A DNA stretch of 64,000 nt from an uncultured Desulfovibrio sp. (GTDB taxonomy: Bacteria; Desulfobacterota; Desulfovibrionia; Desulfovibrionales; Desulfovibrionaceae): positions 1 to 64,000 of the forward strand of contig URBN01000007.1 of assembly GCA_900546145.1 (NCBI GenBank), written 5' to 3'. A program made the position numbers and the translations under genes. Each line of letters begins with the position of its first letter. Within the stretch, counting starts at the first letter, position 1. The notes beneath the pieces were generated by a model. That model ran no database searches, was not told the origin of the DNA, and saw nothing but the letters and a program-made list of their open reading frames with translations. Positions 40,130 through 49,473 of this stretch are shown one piece after another.

Positions 40130-43100
40130 CTACTTTTCGATGCCGCGCAGCGTATACCCTGCGTCCTTCACGGCTTTTTCAAGATCGTTTCGGAAGACAG
40201 GGGCGGAGAGCTTCAGAGTCACCCTGCCGGTCGTATGATCAGGAGAGGCTTCATCGACACCGTCCACCTTCTCGAGGGCTTCTTTCACGTGTCTCTCACA
40301 GTTGCCGCACATCATGCCGTCGACAAGCAGCACGGACTGGCCCGACGAAGGCGCGGAGGAAGAGTCCGAAAGGCCTTTGTACGTGTAGCCGGCAGCCTGT
40401 ACGGCCCTGGCGAGGGAGTATTCCTTCACAAGAGAGGAAAATGTCAGGCTCACCCTGCCTGTCCTGTGATCGGCTTTCGCCTCCTTCACGCCGTGCACCT
40501 TCTCGAGAGCTTCCTTCACGTGCTTTTCGCAGTTTCCGCACGTCATGCCCTCAACGAGGATCTCTGCGTGTCCCTGCAGGGAAGCGGCAGGATCCTCCGC
40601 GATGCCTTTGAACGTGTAACCGGCGCCTTCCACGGCAGCCTTCAGGGAGGACTCATCCACGGGAGCGGAAAGCTTCAGGACGACCTGCCCCTTTTCGTGG
40701 TCCGCCGTGGCTTCCCTGACGCCGTCGATTTTCTCGAGGGCCTCTTTCACATGAGCTTCGCAGTGGCCGCACATCATGCCGCTGACGAGGATGGTCTCCT
40801 CAGCGGAAGCGGCTTCAGAGGCGGGAGCGGCAACTCCCTTGAAGGTATAACCCGCACCCTCCACTGCGGCCTTCAGGGCGGATTCGTCCACCGGGCCGTT
40901 CATGAGAATTTCAGCCGTGCCCTTTTCATGATCGCAGAGCGCCTCTGCGACGCCATCCACCTTTTCAAGGGCTTCCTTCACGTGAGCCTCGCAGTGGCCG
41001 CACATCATGCCCTCAACAAGGAGGGTTTCCCTTTCCGGAGAAAGACCGCAGGACGCACCCTGACTTTCAGGACCTGCCTGAGAGCCTTCGCTGTACGGAC
41101 GGATTTCCTTCCCCGCCTTCCTCTTCTGATGTGAGGAGTCAAAGAGACGGAAGAAGTTGAGACGCAGGGCGTTGGTCACAACGCAGAAGCTCGAAAGGCT
41201 CATGGCCGCCGCGCCGAACACGGGGCTCAGCTTAATGCCGAAGAAGGGGTAATAGACGCCCGCTGCGAGCGGGATGCCAAGGATATTGTAAATGAAGGCC
41301 CAGAAAAGGTTCTGATAGATGTTAACGAGCGTGGCCCGGCTCAGCCGTATGGCTGCCGGAACATCGGAGAGCCTGCTCTTCATGAGAACGACGTCAGCCG
41401 CGTCAATGGCCACGTCCGTACCTGCACCGATGGCGATGCCGGTATCAGCGCGGGTCAGGGCCGGGGCATCGTTAATGCCGTCGCCCACCATGGCCACTCT
41501 GCCCTGCTTCATGAAGTAGCGGACAACAGCCTCCTTGCCATCGGGGCGCACGCCGGCGATGACCTCGTCAACACCGGCTTTTTCGCCGATGGCTCTGGCC
41601 GTGCGCTCGTTGTCGCCTGTAAGCATGACCGTATAAAGGCCCATTTCCTTCAGGGATGAAATGGCGGACGCGCTGTCCTCCTTGATGACGTCGGCCACGG
41701 CGATGACTCCGAGGAACCTGCCGCCCTTCTCAAAGAAGAGCGGGGTCTCGCCGCGCGAGGCGCATTCTCCGGAAGCTTTAACGGAATCATCGGGAATTTC
41801 AGCCTGTTCGGCTACGAAGTCCCTGTTGCCGCCGCGGACTTCTTCAGAACCAAGCTTCGCGGTAAGGCCCTTGCCGGGCACGGCTGAGAAACCGCTCACT
41901 TCCAGCGCAGTCAGGCCGTCTTGCTTCGCCCTGGCCACAATGCCGCGGGCCAGGGGATGCTCGCTCAGGCTTTCCACGGCGAATGCGGACTCAAGGAGCT
42001 CCTTTTCACTGATGCCATCAGCGGGCAGGATGCCTGTCACCGCGGGTTCGCCCTTGGTAATGGTGCCGGTCTTGTCCATGATGACAATTTCAGTGCGTCC
42101 GGTCAGTTCAAGGGATTCGGAGGTCTTGAAGAGGATACCGTGCCTGGCGCCGAGGCCATTGCCGACCATGATGGCCACGGGCGTGGCGAGACCGAGGGCG
42201 CAGGGGCAGCTGATGACGAGCACCGCGATGCCGCGGGCCAGGGCGAAAGCCATTTCCTGGCCCGCTATGAGCCAGCAGATGGTGGTCAGAATGGCCAGAC
42301 CGATGACAGTGGGCACGAAGACGCCGGACACGCGGTCCGCGATGCGGGCGATGGGGGCCTTGGTGGCCGCGGCGTCGCTGACCATGCGGATAATCTGGGA
42401 AAGAGTGGTGTCCTGGCCGACGCGCGTGGCGCGGCAGCGCAGATAGCCTGTCTGGTTCACCGTGGCAGCGGAAACGATATCGCCGGCCTTCTTGTCCACG
42501 GGCACGCTTTCTCCTGTGAGGGCGGCTTCGTTGATGGCGGACACGCCTTCCACAATGACGCCGTCCACAGGGATGTTCTCACCGGGGCGCACGGCGAAAA
42601 TATCGCCGGTCCTGACCTCGGCTATGCCGACTTCCACTTCCTTTCCGTCGCGGACAAGGGTGGCCTTCTGCGGTGCCATGGCCATGAGGCCCTTCAGAGC
42701 GTCGGTTGTCCTGCCCTTGCTTTTGGCCTCGAGCAGCTTGCCCACCGTGATGAGGGCCAGAATCATGGCCGCGGATTCGAAGTAAAAATCGCCCGAGTAC
42801 TGCTTCACGAGATCGAGACGGCCGTCAGCCTGGGCGCGGGTGATGGCGAAAAGCACCACTGTGCTCCACACAAAGGAAGCGCCGGAGCCGAGAGCCACCA
42901 GGGCGTCCATGTTGGGCGCTCCATTGAGGGTGCTTTTAAAGCCGTTGATGAAAAATTTCTTATTGATGACCATGACCGCAAGGGCCAGGAGCATCTGCAC
43001 AATCCCGTACGCCGTGTAGTTGCCGTCGAAGAACGCAGGAAGGGGCCAGTTGAGGAAGGCGTGACCGCTCGTCATGTACATGAGTGGGGCAAGAAGAATG

Positions 43101-43396
43101 AGAGACCAGATGAGGCGGCGCCTGAGAACAGGCGACTCGCGGTCTTTCAGGGCATCGGCATCCATGGCCGCGGCGCTCTGCGTATCTCCGGCCTGCCCGT
43201 TTTCCGGCTTCGCGCCATAGCCCGCGTCCACAACCGCTTTGACGATATCAGCGGGTGACGCCGTGCCTTCCACGCCCATGGTGTTGGTGAGCAGGCTCAC
43301 CGAACACGACGTGACACCCGGCACGGCGGAAACGGCCTTCTCCACACGGGCGCTGCAGGCCGCGCAGCTCATGCCCGTGACAATGTATTTATCCAT
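40130..43396 (-). CDS. Copper-type P1B ATPase with one N-terminal and four C-terminal HMA domains
   Basis: 1088 residues. HMA1 at the N-terminus has GMSCAAC (C11, C14). The core has transmembrane helices, the P1B CPC motif in VLVISCPCALGLATP, phosphorylation motif DKTGTITKGEP and GDGINDAP. After the last helices four more HMA domains follow at about 790-866, 867-943, 944-1019 and 1020-1088, with C799/C802, C876/C879, C953/C956 and C1030/C1033 (MMCGHC, MMCGHC, MTCGNC, MMCGNC). It exports Cu(I) or a similar ion. Most family members carry HMAs only at the N-terminus, so the C-terminal array is unusual; the gene resembles an ATPase fused to repeated CopZ-like chaperones. Confidence 0.93.
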   Translation of the reverse strand: MDKYIVTGMSCAACSARVEKAVSAVPGVTSCSVSLLTNTMGVEGTASPADIVKAVVDAGYGAKPENGQAGDTQSAAAMDADALKDRESPVLRRRLIWSLILLAPLMYMTSGHAFLNWPLPAFFDGNYTAYGIVQMLLALAVMVINKKFFINGFKSTLNGAPNMDALVALGSGASFVWSTVVLFAITRAQADGRLDLVKQYSGDFYFESAAMILALITVGKLLEAKSKGRTTDALKGLMAMAPQKATLVRDGKEVEVGIAEVRTGDIFAVRPGENIPVDGVIVEGVSAINEAALTGESVPVDKKAGDIVSAATVNQTGYLRCRATRVGQDTTLSQIIRMVSDAAATKAPIARIADRVSGVFVPTVIGLAILTTICWLIAGQEMAFALARGIAVLVISCPCALGLATPVAIMVGNGLGARHGILFKTSESLELTGRTEIVIMDKTGTITKGEPAVTGILPADGISEKELLESAFAVESLSEHPLARGIVARAKQDGLTALEVSGFSAVPGKGLTAKLGSEEVRGGNRDFVAEQAEIPDDSVKASGECASRGETPLFFEKGGRFLGVIAVADVIKEDSASAISSLKEMGLYTVMLTGDNERTARAIGEKAGVDEVIAGVRPDGKEAVVRYFMKQGRVAMVGDGINDAPALTRADTGIAIGAGTDVAIDAADVVLMKSRLSDVPAAIRLSRATLVNIYQNLFWAFIYNILGIPLAAGVYYPFFGIKLSPVFGAAAMSLSSFCVVTNALRLNFFRLFDSSHQKRKAGKEIRPYSEGSQAGPESQGASCGLSPERETLLVEGMMCGHCEAHVKEALEKVDGVAEALCDHEKGTAEILMNGPVDESALKAAVEGAGYTFKGVAAPASEAASAEETILVSGMMCGHCEAHVKEALEKIDGVREATADHEKGQVVLKLSAPVDESSLKAAVEGAGYTFKGIAEDPAASLQGHAEILVEGMTCGNCEKHVKEALEKVHGVKEAKADHRTGRVSLTFSSLVKEYSLARAVQAAGYTYKGLSDSSSAPSSGQSVLLVDGMMCGNCERHVKEALEKVDGVDEASPDHTTGRVTLKLSAPVFRNDLEKAVKDAGYTLRGIEK
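40133..41029 (-). repeat. Four tandem HMA-encoding repeats of about 210-230 bp
   Basis: The 3' end of the ATPase gene encodes four successive HMA units. Units 2 and 3 of the protein share long identical stretches (for example CGHCEAHVKEALEK and LKAAVEGAGYTFKG), implying recent duplication. Copy number may vary by recombination. Confidence 0.85.
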
Positions 43397-43447
43397 CCTG
43401 TCTGTCCTTTCCGCAATTTAAGGTTGAAGAAAAGCTGTACTTGTAAG

Positions 43448-43474
43448 AGATAAACTAACTTCTAAAGCTGTCAA
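43448..43474 (-). promoter_or_regulatory. Possible copper ATPase promoter
   Basis: TTGACA (43474-43469) and TTATCT (43453-43448) with a 15-base spacer, shorter than ideal. The AT-rich stretch around it and the 52-bp leader fit a regulated promoter. No metal-sensor operator was recognised. Confidence 0.35.
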
Positions 43475-43528
43475 CAGCGAATTGAAAGACATTTTCAATA
43501 AAACAGCAAGTCCCCAGGCAGACAGCAG

Positions 43529-43564
43529 AAAAAAAAGAGCGCCATCCAGGAAAGGACAGCGCCC
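43529..43564 (-). terminator. Terminator of cysK
   Basis: On the minus strand GGGCGCTGTCC pairs with GGATGGCGCTC (11 bp with G-U pairs, 6-base loop), followed by eight T. It lies 32 bp after the cysK stop. Confidence 0.88.
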
Positions 43565-43595
43565 GTATAAAATCAGGGAAAGGGAGAGCCTGATA

Positions 43596-44507
43596 TCAGG
43601 CGTAAAGAGCGGTGGAGAGATAGCGCTCGCCGGTATCGCAGATGAAGGTGACGATGTTCTTCCCCTTCATCTCCGGCCTGGCTGCGATCCTGAGGGCCGC
43701 GGCGACGTTGCAGCCCGAGGAGATGCCGCAGAGGACACCCTGCTCCGAGATGAGCTTCTTCGCCATGCTGATGGCGTCATCGTTATCCATGGTCATAACC
43801 TCATCGAGGAGGTTCACATCCAGGGTATCCGGAATGAATCCCGCGCCGATGCCCTGAATGGCATGCGGGCCGGCCTTGCCGCCGGAGATGACGGGGCTAG
43901 CGGAAGGTTCCACAGCGACGACGCGGAAACCTTTAATGCGCTCCTTGAGGAAGCGGCCCGTACCGCTCAGGGAGGATCCTGAGCCCACGCCGGCCACGAG
44001 CACATCGGCCTGGCCGTCGAGCTGTCTGTAAATCTCGGGGCCGGTGCTGATGTAGTGAGCCTCGCGGGCTCTCAGATTGGTGAACTGGCCGAGGACCATG
44101 CCGCCTCTCTCTTTGGCGAGTTCGTAAGCCGTATCAAGGGAGCCCTTCATGCCTTTCGCGCCGGGCGTGAGCACGACCTCGGCGCCAAAACCGGCTATGA
44201 GTTTGCGGCGCTCGACGCTCATGGTTTCCGGCATGGTCAGAACGGCCTTGAGCCCCATGGCCCTCGCGGCCAGGGCGATGCCGATGCCCATGTTGCCGCT
44301 GGTGGCCTCAAGGACGGTGCTCCCGGGCTTCAGAGTGCCGTCGCAGAGAGCGCTGCGGATGAGGTGCAGGGCCACACGGTCCTTGATGGAGCCGCCGGGG
44401 TTGCGGCTTTCGAGCTTCACGAAAACGTTGCCGGGCAGATCGGCGTCCAGGGCTGCGAGATGCAGCAGAGGGGTATTGCCGACGCCTTCGAGAACAGAAT
44501 TCAGCAT
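43596..44507 (-). CDS. cysK: Cysteine synthase A (O-acetylserine sulfhydrylase)
   Basis: 303 residues, ATG 44507 with GGAG. PLP-lysine K42 in NPGGSIKDR, substrate loop TSGNMG (69-74), phosphate-binding GVGSGSSLSGTG and GISSGCN. Makes cysteine from O-acetylserine and sulfide. It follows the sulfhydrylase gene by 99 bp and is probably co-transcribed with it; both use sulfide, abundant in sulfidogenic bacteria. Confidence 0.94.
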   Translation of the reverse strand: MLNSVLEGVGNTPLLHLAALDADLPGNVFVKLESRNPGGSIKDRVALHLIRSALCDGTLKPGSTVLEATSGNMGIGIALAARAMGLKAVLTMPETMSVERRKLIAGFGAEVVLTPGAKGMKGSLDTAYELAKERGGMVLGQFTNLRAREAHYISTGPEIYRQLDGQADVLVAGVGSGSSLSGTGRFLKERIKGFRVVAVEPSASPVISGGKAGPHAIQGIGAGFIPDTLDVNLLDEVMTMDNDDAISMAKKLISEQGVLCGISSGCNVAAALRIAARPEMKGKNIVTFICDTGERYLSTALYA

Positions 44508-44606
44508 GGGAGGTTTCTCCTTCTTCGCCCTGCCGGGCGGCCCTCACATGAAGGCCGTCCGCGGTGATGTTATTTTCCTCTTAATAGCCTCAAAGCAGGG
44601 GACCCG

Positions 44607-45887
44607 CTAGTCCCCGCAGGCGCGGAAGGCCTGATCAAGGTCTGCGATGATGTCCTCGGCATTTTCAATGCCAATGGAAAAGCGCACGGAACCGGGCCTG
44701 ATGCCGGCCTTGAGCTGCTCTCCTGCGGGCATCTGGGAGTGCGTGGTCGAGGCTGGATGGATGACGAGGCTCTTGGTGTCAGCCACGTTGGCGAGCAGAG
44801 AGAAAAGCTTCAGGCTGTCCACAAATTTTACGGCTGTCTCAGCGCCGCCTTTCAGGTCAACGAGGAAAATGGATCCCGCGCCCTTCGGAAAATAACGCTC
44901 ATAGAGGGCGTGATCCGGAGAATCCGGCAGCGACGGATGATGGATTTTCTCCACGAGCGGGCAGGTCTTCAGATACTCGATGACCTTCAGGGCATTCTCC
45001 ACATGCCGCTCCACGCGCAGGGACAGGGTCTCAAGTCCCTGCAGGATGAGGAAGCAGTTGAAGGGCGAGAGGCAGGGGCCCTCATCGCGCAGAAGCTGGG
45101 CCCGGATATAGGTGATGAGCGCAGCCTTTCCGGCGATGCCCGTGTAGCTTAAGCCGTGATAGGAAGGATCCGGCTCTGTGAGCCAGGGGTAGCGGCCGGA
45201 AGCGGCGTAGTCGAAGCGTCCGCCGTCCACAATGATGCCGGCGAGGGAGGTGCCGTGGCCGCCCAGGAATTTGGTGGCCGAGTAGACCACGAGGTCGGCG
45301 CCGTGTTCGATGGGCCTCAGGAGGTACGGGGTCGCAAAGGTATTGTCCACAACCAGCATGATGCCGTGCCTGTGGGCGATTTCCGCGGCAGCGTCGATAT
45401 CCGTGAGATCCGAGCAGGGATTGCCCATGGTCTCGACGTAGACAGCCCGCGTCTTCTCCGTGATGGCGCGTTCGATGTTCGTGATGTCGGAAGTATCCAC
45501 AAAAGTCGTGGACACGCCCTGCCGCGGCATGGTCTGGCTCAGGAGGTTGAAGCTTCCGCCGTAAATGCTCCTCTGGGCCACGATGTGATCGCCGGAGCGC
45601 ACGAGGCTCTGCAGGGCGAGCAGCACGGCGGAAGAACCGCTCGACACGGCCAGGGCGCCGACGCCGCCGTCAAGGGCTGCCATGCGCTTCTCGAGCACTT
45701 CCTCTGTGGGATTGGTGAGGCGGGAATAAATGTTGCCGGGCTCTTTCAGGGCAAACCTGTCGGCAGCCTGCCTGCAGTCGCGGAAGACGTAGGACGTTGT
45801 CTGATATATGGGCACGGCGCGGGCGCCGGTCGCCGGATCGGCCTCTTCCTGTCCGGCATGGACCTGAAGCGTTTCGAAATGCGGCAT
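44607..45887 (-). CDS. metY: O-acetylhomoserine sulfhydrylase
   Basis: 426 residues, ATG 45887 with GGAGAGAG. Cys/Met-metabolism PLP enzyme: SYVFRDCRQAADRF, VSSGSSAVLLALQSL, LVVDNTFATPYLL and the PLP-lysine K206 in VYSATKFLGGHGT. The C-terminus has SLVIHPASTTHSQM and GSVRFSIGIENAEDIIADLD. Length and N-terminus (FETLQVHAGQ) fit O-acetylhomoserine (thiol)-lyase rather than cystathionine synthase. Makes homocysteine from sulfide. Confidence 0.92.
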   Translation of the reverse strand: MPHFETLQVHAGQEEADPATGARAVPIYQTTSYVFRDCRQAADRFALKEPGNIYSRLTNPTEEVLEKRMAALDGGVGALAVSSGSSAVLLALQSLVRSGDHIVAQRSIYGGSFNLLSQTMPRQGVSTTFVDTSDITNIERAITEKTRAVYVETMGNPCSDLTDIDAAAEIAHRHGIMLVVDNTFATPYLLRPIEHGADLVVYSATKFLGGHGTSLAGIIVDGGRFDYAASGRYPWLTEPDPSYHGLSYTGIAGKAALITYIRAQLLRDEGPCLSPFNCFLILQGLETLSLRVERHVENALKVIEYLKTCPLVEKIHHPSLPDSPDHALYERYFPKGAGSIFLVDLKGGAETAVKFVDSLKLFSLLANVADTKSLVIHPASTTHSQMPAGEQLKAGIRPGSVRFSIGIENAEDIIADLDQAFRACGD

Positions 45888-45934
45888 GACTCTCTCCTTA
45901 TTTACGAGTAAAATACTATGTTTTTAATGGGGTC

Positions 45935-45963
45935 ATCCTAGGGAAGAGGCCTCCGGACGTCAA
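45935..45963 (-). promoter_or_regulatory. Sigma-70 promoter for the sulfhydrylase-cysK unit
   Basis: TTGACG (45963-45958), a 17-base spacer and TAGGAT (45940-45935). The predicted start lies about 40 bp before the start codon. An AT-rich stretch follows and could hold an operator. Confidence 0.6.
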
Positions 45964-46093
45964 CGCCTGCCTCGGGGAAATGTGGTATATGTCACACGGT
46001 GAAAAAAACGGCTTTTCCGCCGATCCTTGCAGGGCATGGCATTGGAATGATACGGGTTCTCCAGCCGTCAACGGACGTCAAGGGAGGAGCGGC

Positions 46094-47041
46094 ATGGTAT
46101 TTCTCAACGCCCTGCAGAGCATGATGAGCATCGTTCTCATCTGCCTCGTGGGTTATGTTCTGGCCTGGAAGGGCTGGATAACAAAGGAAACGGAGATCTT
46201 CATTCCCCGCTTCGTCACGCAGGTGGTGATTCCACCGTACATGTTTGGAAACGTGGTGACCCATTTCCAGCGCGAACAGTTCATGCACCTCATCGTGGGC
46301 TCCGTCGTTCCCCTCCTGAGCATCATCGCGAGTTTTCTTCTCTTCATGGCCATAGCCTGGCTCTTCCGCGTAGATAAGAAGCACCGCGGGCTTTTCGCCA
46401 CGGCAGCCGCCACATCCAACACGCTCTTCATCGGCATTCCAGTGAATACGGCGCTCTTCGGCGACGTAGCCATGACGCAGGTACTGCTCTATTTCTTCGG
46501 CAACACGGTCTTCTTCTGGACCATCGGCAACTACTGCCTGGCAAGTGAGGGCGAGCATAAAAGCCAGCGCCTCAAAGTCAGAGACATTTTAAAGCGCATC
46601 TTCTCGCCGCCGCTCTGCGGCATGCTCGCAGGCATAGCCTGGGTGCTGATAGGCCTTCCCCTGCCCCCTGTTCTCAAAAATTCCTGCGTCATGCTGGGCA
46701 GCATCGCCTCGCCCCTTGCCCTTGTCTTCATCGGCGTCATCCTGCGCCGCATCGACTGGAAGGGCGTGAAGCTGGGCAGGGATATCACGCTCTGCCTTAT
46801 CTGCCGCCTGGCCATTTCTCCGGCTATTCTCATTGGCATGCTGCACTTCATTCCCCTGCCGGCCCTCACCGGGCACGTCTTCATCATGCAGTCGAGTCTC
46901 CCCAGCATGACCAATATCGCCCTTGTGGCCGCCTTCTACGGCGCGGACAAGCAGTTCAGCAGCGTCTTCGTGGCCCTTTCCACCATCCTCGCCATGATTA
47001 CCGTGCCCTGCTGGATGACAGTCATCACGCTCTATATGTGA
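46094..47041 (+). CDS. AEC family transporter (auxin efflux carrier type)
   Basis: 315 residues from ATG 46094, which has GGGAGGAG; upstream in-frame starts have none. About ten hydrophobic helices in two halves of five: IVLICLVGYVLAWKGW near the start, VVIPPYMFGNVV in helix 2 and TSNTLFIGIPVNTALFGD in helix 4, a conserved AEC feature. The second half contains QSSLPSMTNIALVAAFYGAD. An inner-membrane carrier, perhaps for small carboxylates; substrate unknown. Confidence 0.85.
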   Translation: MVFLNALQSMMSIVLICLVGYVLAWKGWITKETEIFIPRFVTQVVIPPYMFGNVVTHFQREQFMHLIVGSVVPLLSIIASFLLFMAIAWLFRVDKKHRGLFATAAATSNTLFIGIPVNTALFGDVAMTQVLLYFFGNTVFFWTIGNYCLASEGEHKSQRLKVRDILKRIFSPPLCGMLAGIAWVLIGLPLPPVLKNSCVMLGSIASPLALVFIGVILRRIDWKGVKLGRDITLCLICRLAISPAILIGMLHFIPLPALTGHVFIMQSSLPSMTNIALVAAFYGADKQFSSVFVALSTILAMITVPCWMTVITLYM

Positions 47042-47066
47042 CGCTTCTGGAATACGGGGGTCCACC

Positions 47067-48026
47067 ATGCCGGACGACGGCTATCACGGTTTTCACGAAT
47101 TCTACGTCCACTGCTGTCAGACTGGACAGTCCCCGGCGGCACTTCTCTCGGGCAGGCAGGAATCCGCACGCCTGCCCGTCGATACAGCCCATAACAGGGA
47201 TGGCGAGGAAGCCGTTTTCAGGCTGCGCCTGCCTCTCATCGCAGCCGATGTCGCTGCTTTCTCTCGCCGCGACACAAGAACTTTTTCCATGATGGAAAAC
47301 CTTTTTTCCGAAGGCCTCGCCCGGGATCTCTCAAAGGACACGCTCATCTGGCTCGACAGCCTGGGGTACAGTCTGGACTGGCTCTTCTTCGGGCAGGGAT
47401 CCATGCTGAGAAATGGGTACAGGCCGGTTCCTTTATTCCGGGAGGGCGGCGCCGCTCCACTGGACGGCCGTGAAATCCGCCTCATGCGCTCCATGGCGCC
47501 GAGCTGGACAGGCTCGGACTGGGCCTGGCTTCATGGGGGACGCTACCTGCGCCGCCAGAACATGCCGCCTTCCCTGGCCATTGTCTCACGCGCCGTTGTG
47601 AGCTGGAATATCCCGCCCCTCACGCCCGCCCTTCCCGACGCGTCAGAGGTCTGCGCCCATGTCCAGAATGTGGCGAAAACCCTCAATCCCCAGGCCTGGG
47701 GCCGCACCTGGCGCAGTTACGTAGTGAGGAGGCTGCAGGCGAGCCAGGCCAGGGCCGGCATGCTCGTCGGTCTCACGCCCGCGGCCACAGCGTCCTACAT
47801 GGCCGGCCGCAGCGAACCCACGGACTCCGCGCTCAAGGCCTTTCTCCTTCTGGACGGCGTGCTGCTCCGCCACGGACGCGACGGACTCGTGGATTTTCTG
47901 AACATGCTGAACGAGGAAGCGGTAAGCCGGGGCTTCGCCGATCTCGGAGAAGTCTTCCGCAAGCGGACCTGGGGCTGGACGTCCCGCTCGGACAGCACGG
48001 AGAAAAGCCATGACACAGGCGACTGA
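47067..48026 (+). CDS. Degenerate XRE-like regulator, unassigned
   Basis: 319 residues, ATG 47067 with ACGGGGG. Residues 90-120 (LIWLDSLGYSLDWLFFGQGS) resemble the end of CI-type helix-turn-helix domains, but a full HTH is not obvious in the first 80 residues. The C-terminal half has another helical region (GMLVGLTPAATASYMAGRSE), itself HTH-like. It overlaps the MFS gene by 17 bp and may control it. Function not known. Confidence 0.6.
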   Translation: MPDDGYHGFHEFYVHCCQTGQSPAALLSGRQESARLPVDTAHNRDGEEAVFRLRLPLIAADVAAFSRRDTRTFSMMENLFSEGLARDLSKDTLIWLDSLGYSLDWLFFGQGSMLRNGYRPVPLFREGGAAPLDGREIRLMRSMAPSWTGSDWAWLHGGRYLRRQNMPPSLAIVSRAVVSWNIPPLTPALPDASEVCAHVQNVAKTLNPQAWGRTWRSYVVRRLQASQARAGMLVGLTPAATASYMAGRSEPTDSALKAFLLLDGVLLRHGRDGLVDFLNMLNEEAVSRGFADLGEVFRKRTWGWTSRSDSTEKSHDTGD

Positions 48027-49473
48027 TCGCAAAGGACTGCCGCGCCCTGCCCGGTTCTGGGCTGCCCTCGCCGTGCTCGCCGGCGTCGCCCTGGTCACGG
48101 CCATGGGCGCCATGATAACCGTCGCCCTGCCTGGTCTCGCGGGCAGTTTCGGCGCCTCAGACGCCGACGTCGTCTGGACAGTCACCTGCTATCAGATGGC
48201 CAGCATGGCCTGCGTTCTGCCAGCAGCTTCCCTGGCCGGAACCTTCGGGGACAGAACAGTCTTTCTCTCCGGCCTCCTCCTCTACGCCGCGGGCTCCCTC
48301 CTCTGCGCTCTCTCCCCGGATCTCGCCACGCTCACGGCCTGCCGTGCCCTGCAGGGCGTTGGCGCGGCCGGCTGCACAGGCGTCAGCCTCAAACTCATCG
48401 AGACCATTTTCCCGAGCCGGCTGCTCGGACGCGGCATAGGGCTCAACGCGGCCACCATCTCCGCTTCCATCATCCTTGGTCCGGCCATCGCCTCACTCAT
48501 CCTCTCCCGCGCTTCCTGGCCATGGCTCTTCGCGGCCGCCTTCCCCGCCACGCTTGCCGCTGCGGGTCTCGCCCTCGCTTTTCTGCCGCGTGAAAAACCG
48601 GGAAATCTCACTTCTCTCACAAAGACTGGTACGCTGAAGGAGCTTTTCCCGAACCTTCTGACCTTCGGCGCTTTCTTCCTCCTTGTGGCCTCTCTCTCGC
48701 GCGGGGCCGCTCCCACCGTTTCAGCTGGTCTTGCCGCCCTCTTCCTCCTGGCTCTCGTCCTTTTCGTGCGCTTTGAGCGCAGGAGCCTCTCTCCCTCACT
48801 GCCCGTGGATCTTCTGGCGCGGCCCGTCTTTTCCCTTTCCATGACGAGCCAGCTCTTCTGCTTCATGGCCCAGTCGGCCGTGGTCACGGCCTGCCCGTTC
48901 TTCTTTCAGGAAAAGCTCGGTTTCTCCGTGGTCACCACAGGACTCCTGCTCACGGCCTGGCCCCTCGGCCATATTGTCTCTTCCCTCGCCTCGGGAAGAC
49001 TCACGGAGCGCGTAAGTCCTGCCCTCGTGGGTTTTTTGGGCATGTCCGTCTGCACGGGCGGCATCATGTCCTTCCTCTGGCTTGAAGGCGGCCCCCTGGA
49101 CACTGCCTGGCGACTCTCCGTCTGCGGCTGCGGCTATGGATTCTTTCAGGCGCCTAATGATCAGACCACACTGCTCGCCGCGCCCCATTACCGGCGCAGC
49201 GCGGCCAGCGCTTTTCTTGCCCTGGTCAGATCCCTCGGGCAGATGATCGGAGCTGTAGCCGTCTCATCAGCCTTCCATTTCTTTCCGGATATCCCGGAAG
49301 CGTCCTATCTTGCTGCAGCGGCCTTCGCCACGGCGGGCACATGCTCCCTCGCCCTACGCTGGCGTTTCCTGAAGAGAGGATTCACCAGCCGCGTCAGGCA
49401 CAGACCTTCGGCCTTCGGCAGCCTCATACGGAAAAGAAGGAATTCGAGCGGAAAACAATCAGCGCCGAAATGA
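48010..49473 (+). CDS. MFS drug/multidrug exporter (DHA2-like)
   Basis: 487 residues, ATG 48010 with GGAG. Many hydrophobic helices; motif near helix 1 MGAMITVALPGLAGSFGASD, then DVVWTVTCYQMASMACVLPA and CRALQGVGAAGC, typical of 12-14 helix EmrB/QacA-type exporters. The C-terminus is Arg/Lys-rich. Its end overlaps the EIIC gene (opposite strand) by 50 bp. Confidence 0.87.
   Translation: MTQATDRKGLPRPARFWAALAVLAGVALVTAMGAMITVALPGLAGSFGASDADVVWTVTCYQMASMACVLPAASLAGTFGDRTVFLSGLLLYAAGSLLCALSPDLATLTACRALQGVGAAGCTGVSLKLIETIFPSRLLGRGIGLNAATISASIILGPAIASLILSRASWPWLFAAAFPATLAAAGLALAFLPREKPGNLTSLTKTGTLKELFPNLLTFGAFFLLVASLSRGAAPTVSAGLAALFLLALVLFVRFERRSLSPSLPVDLLARPVFSLSMTSQLFCFMAQSAVVTACPFFFQEKLGFSVVTTGLLLTAWPLGHIVSSLASGRLTERVSPALVGFLGMSVCTGGIMSFLWLEGGPLDTAWRLSVCGCGYGFFQAPNDQTTLLAAPHYRRSAASAFLALVRSLGQMIGAVAVSSAFHFFPDIPEASYLAAAAFATAGTCSLALRWRFLKRGFTSRVRHRPSAFGSLIRKRRNSSGKQSAPK

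Noticed and set aside
40133..41029. Regular repeats that might suggest a CRISPR or satellite array
   Set aside because: The units of about 230 bp encode successive HMA domains in frame; there are no short repeats with unique spacers.
41921..43258. 445-codon open frame opposite the copper ATPase
   Set aside because: Antisense shadow with His/Gly/Asp-rich composition; the opposite strand has all P-type ATPase motifs.
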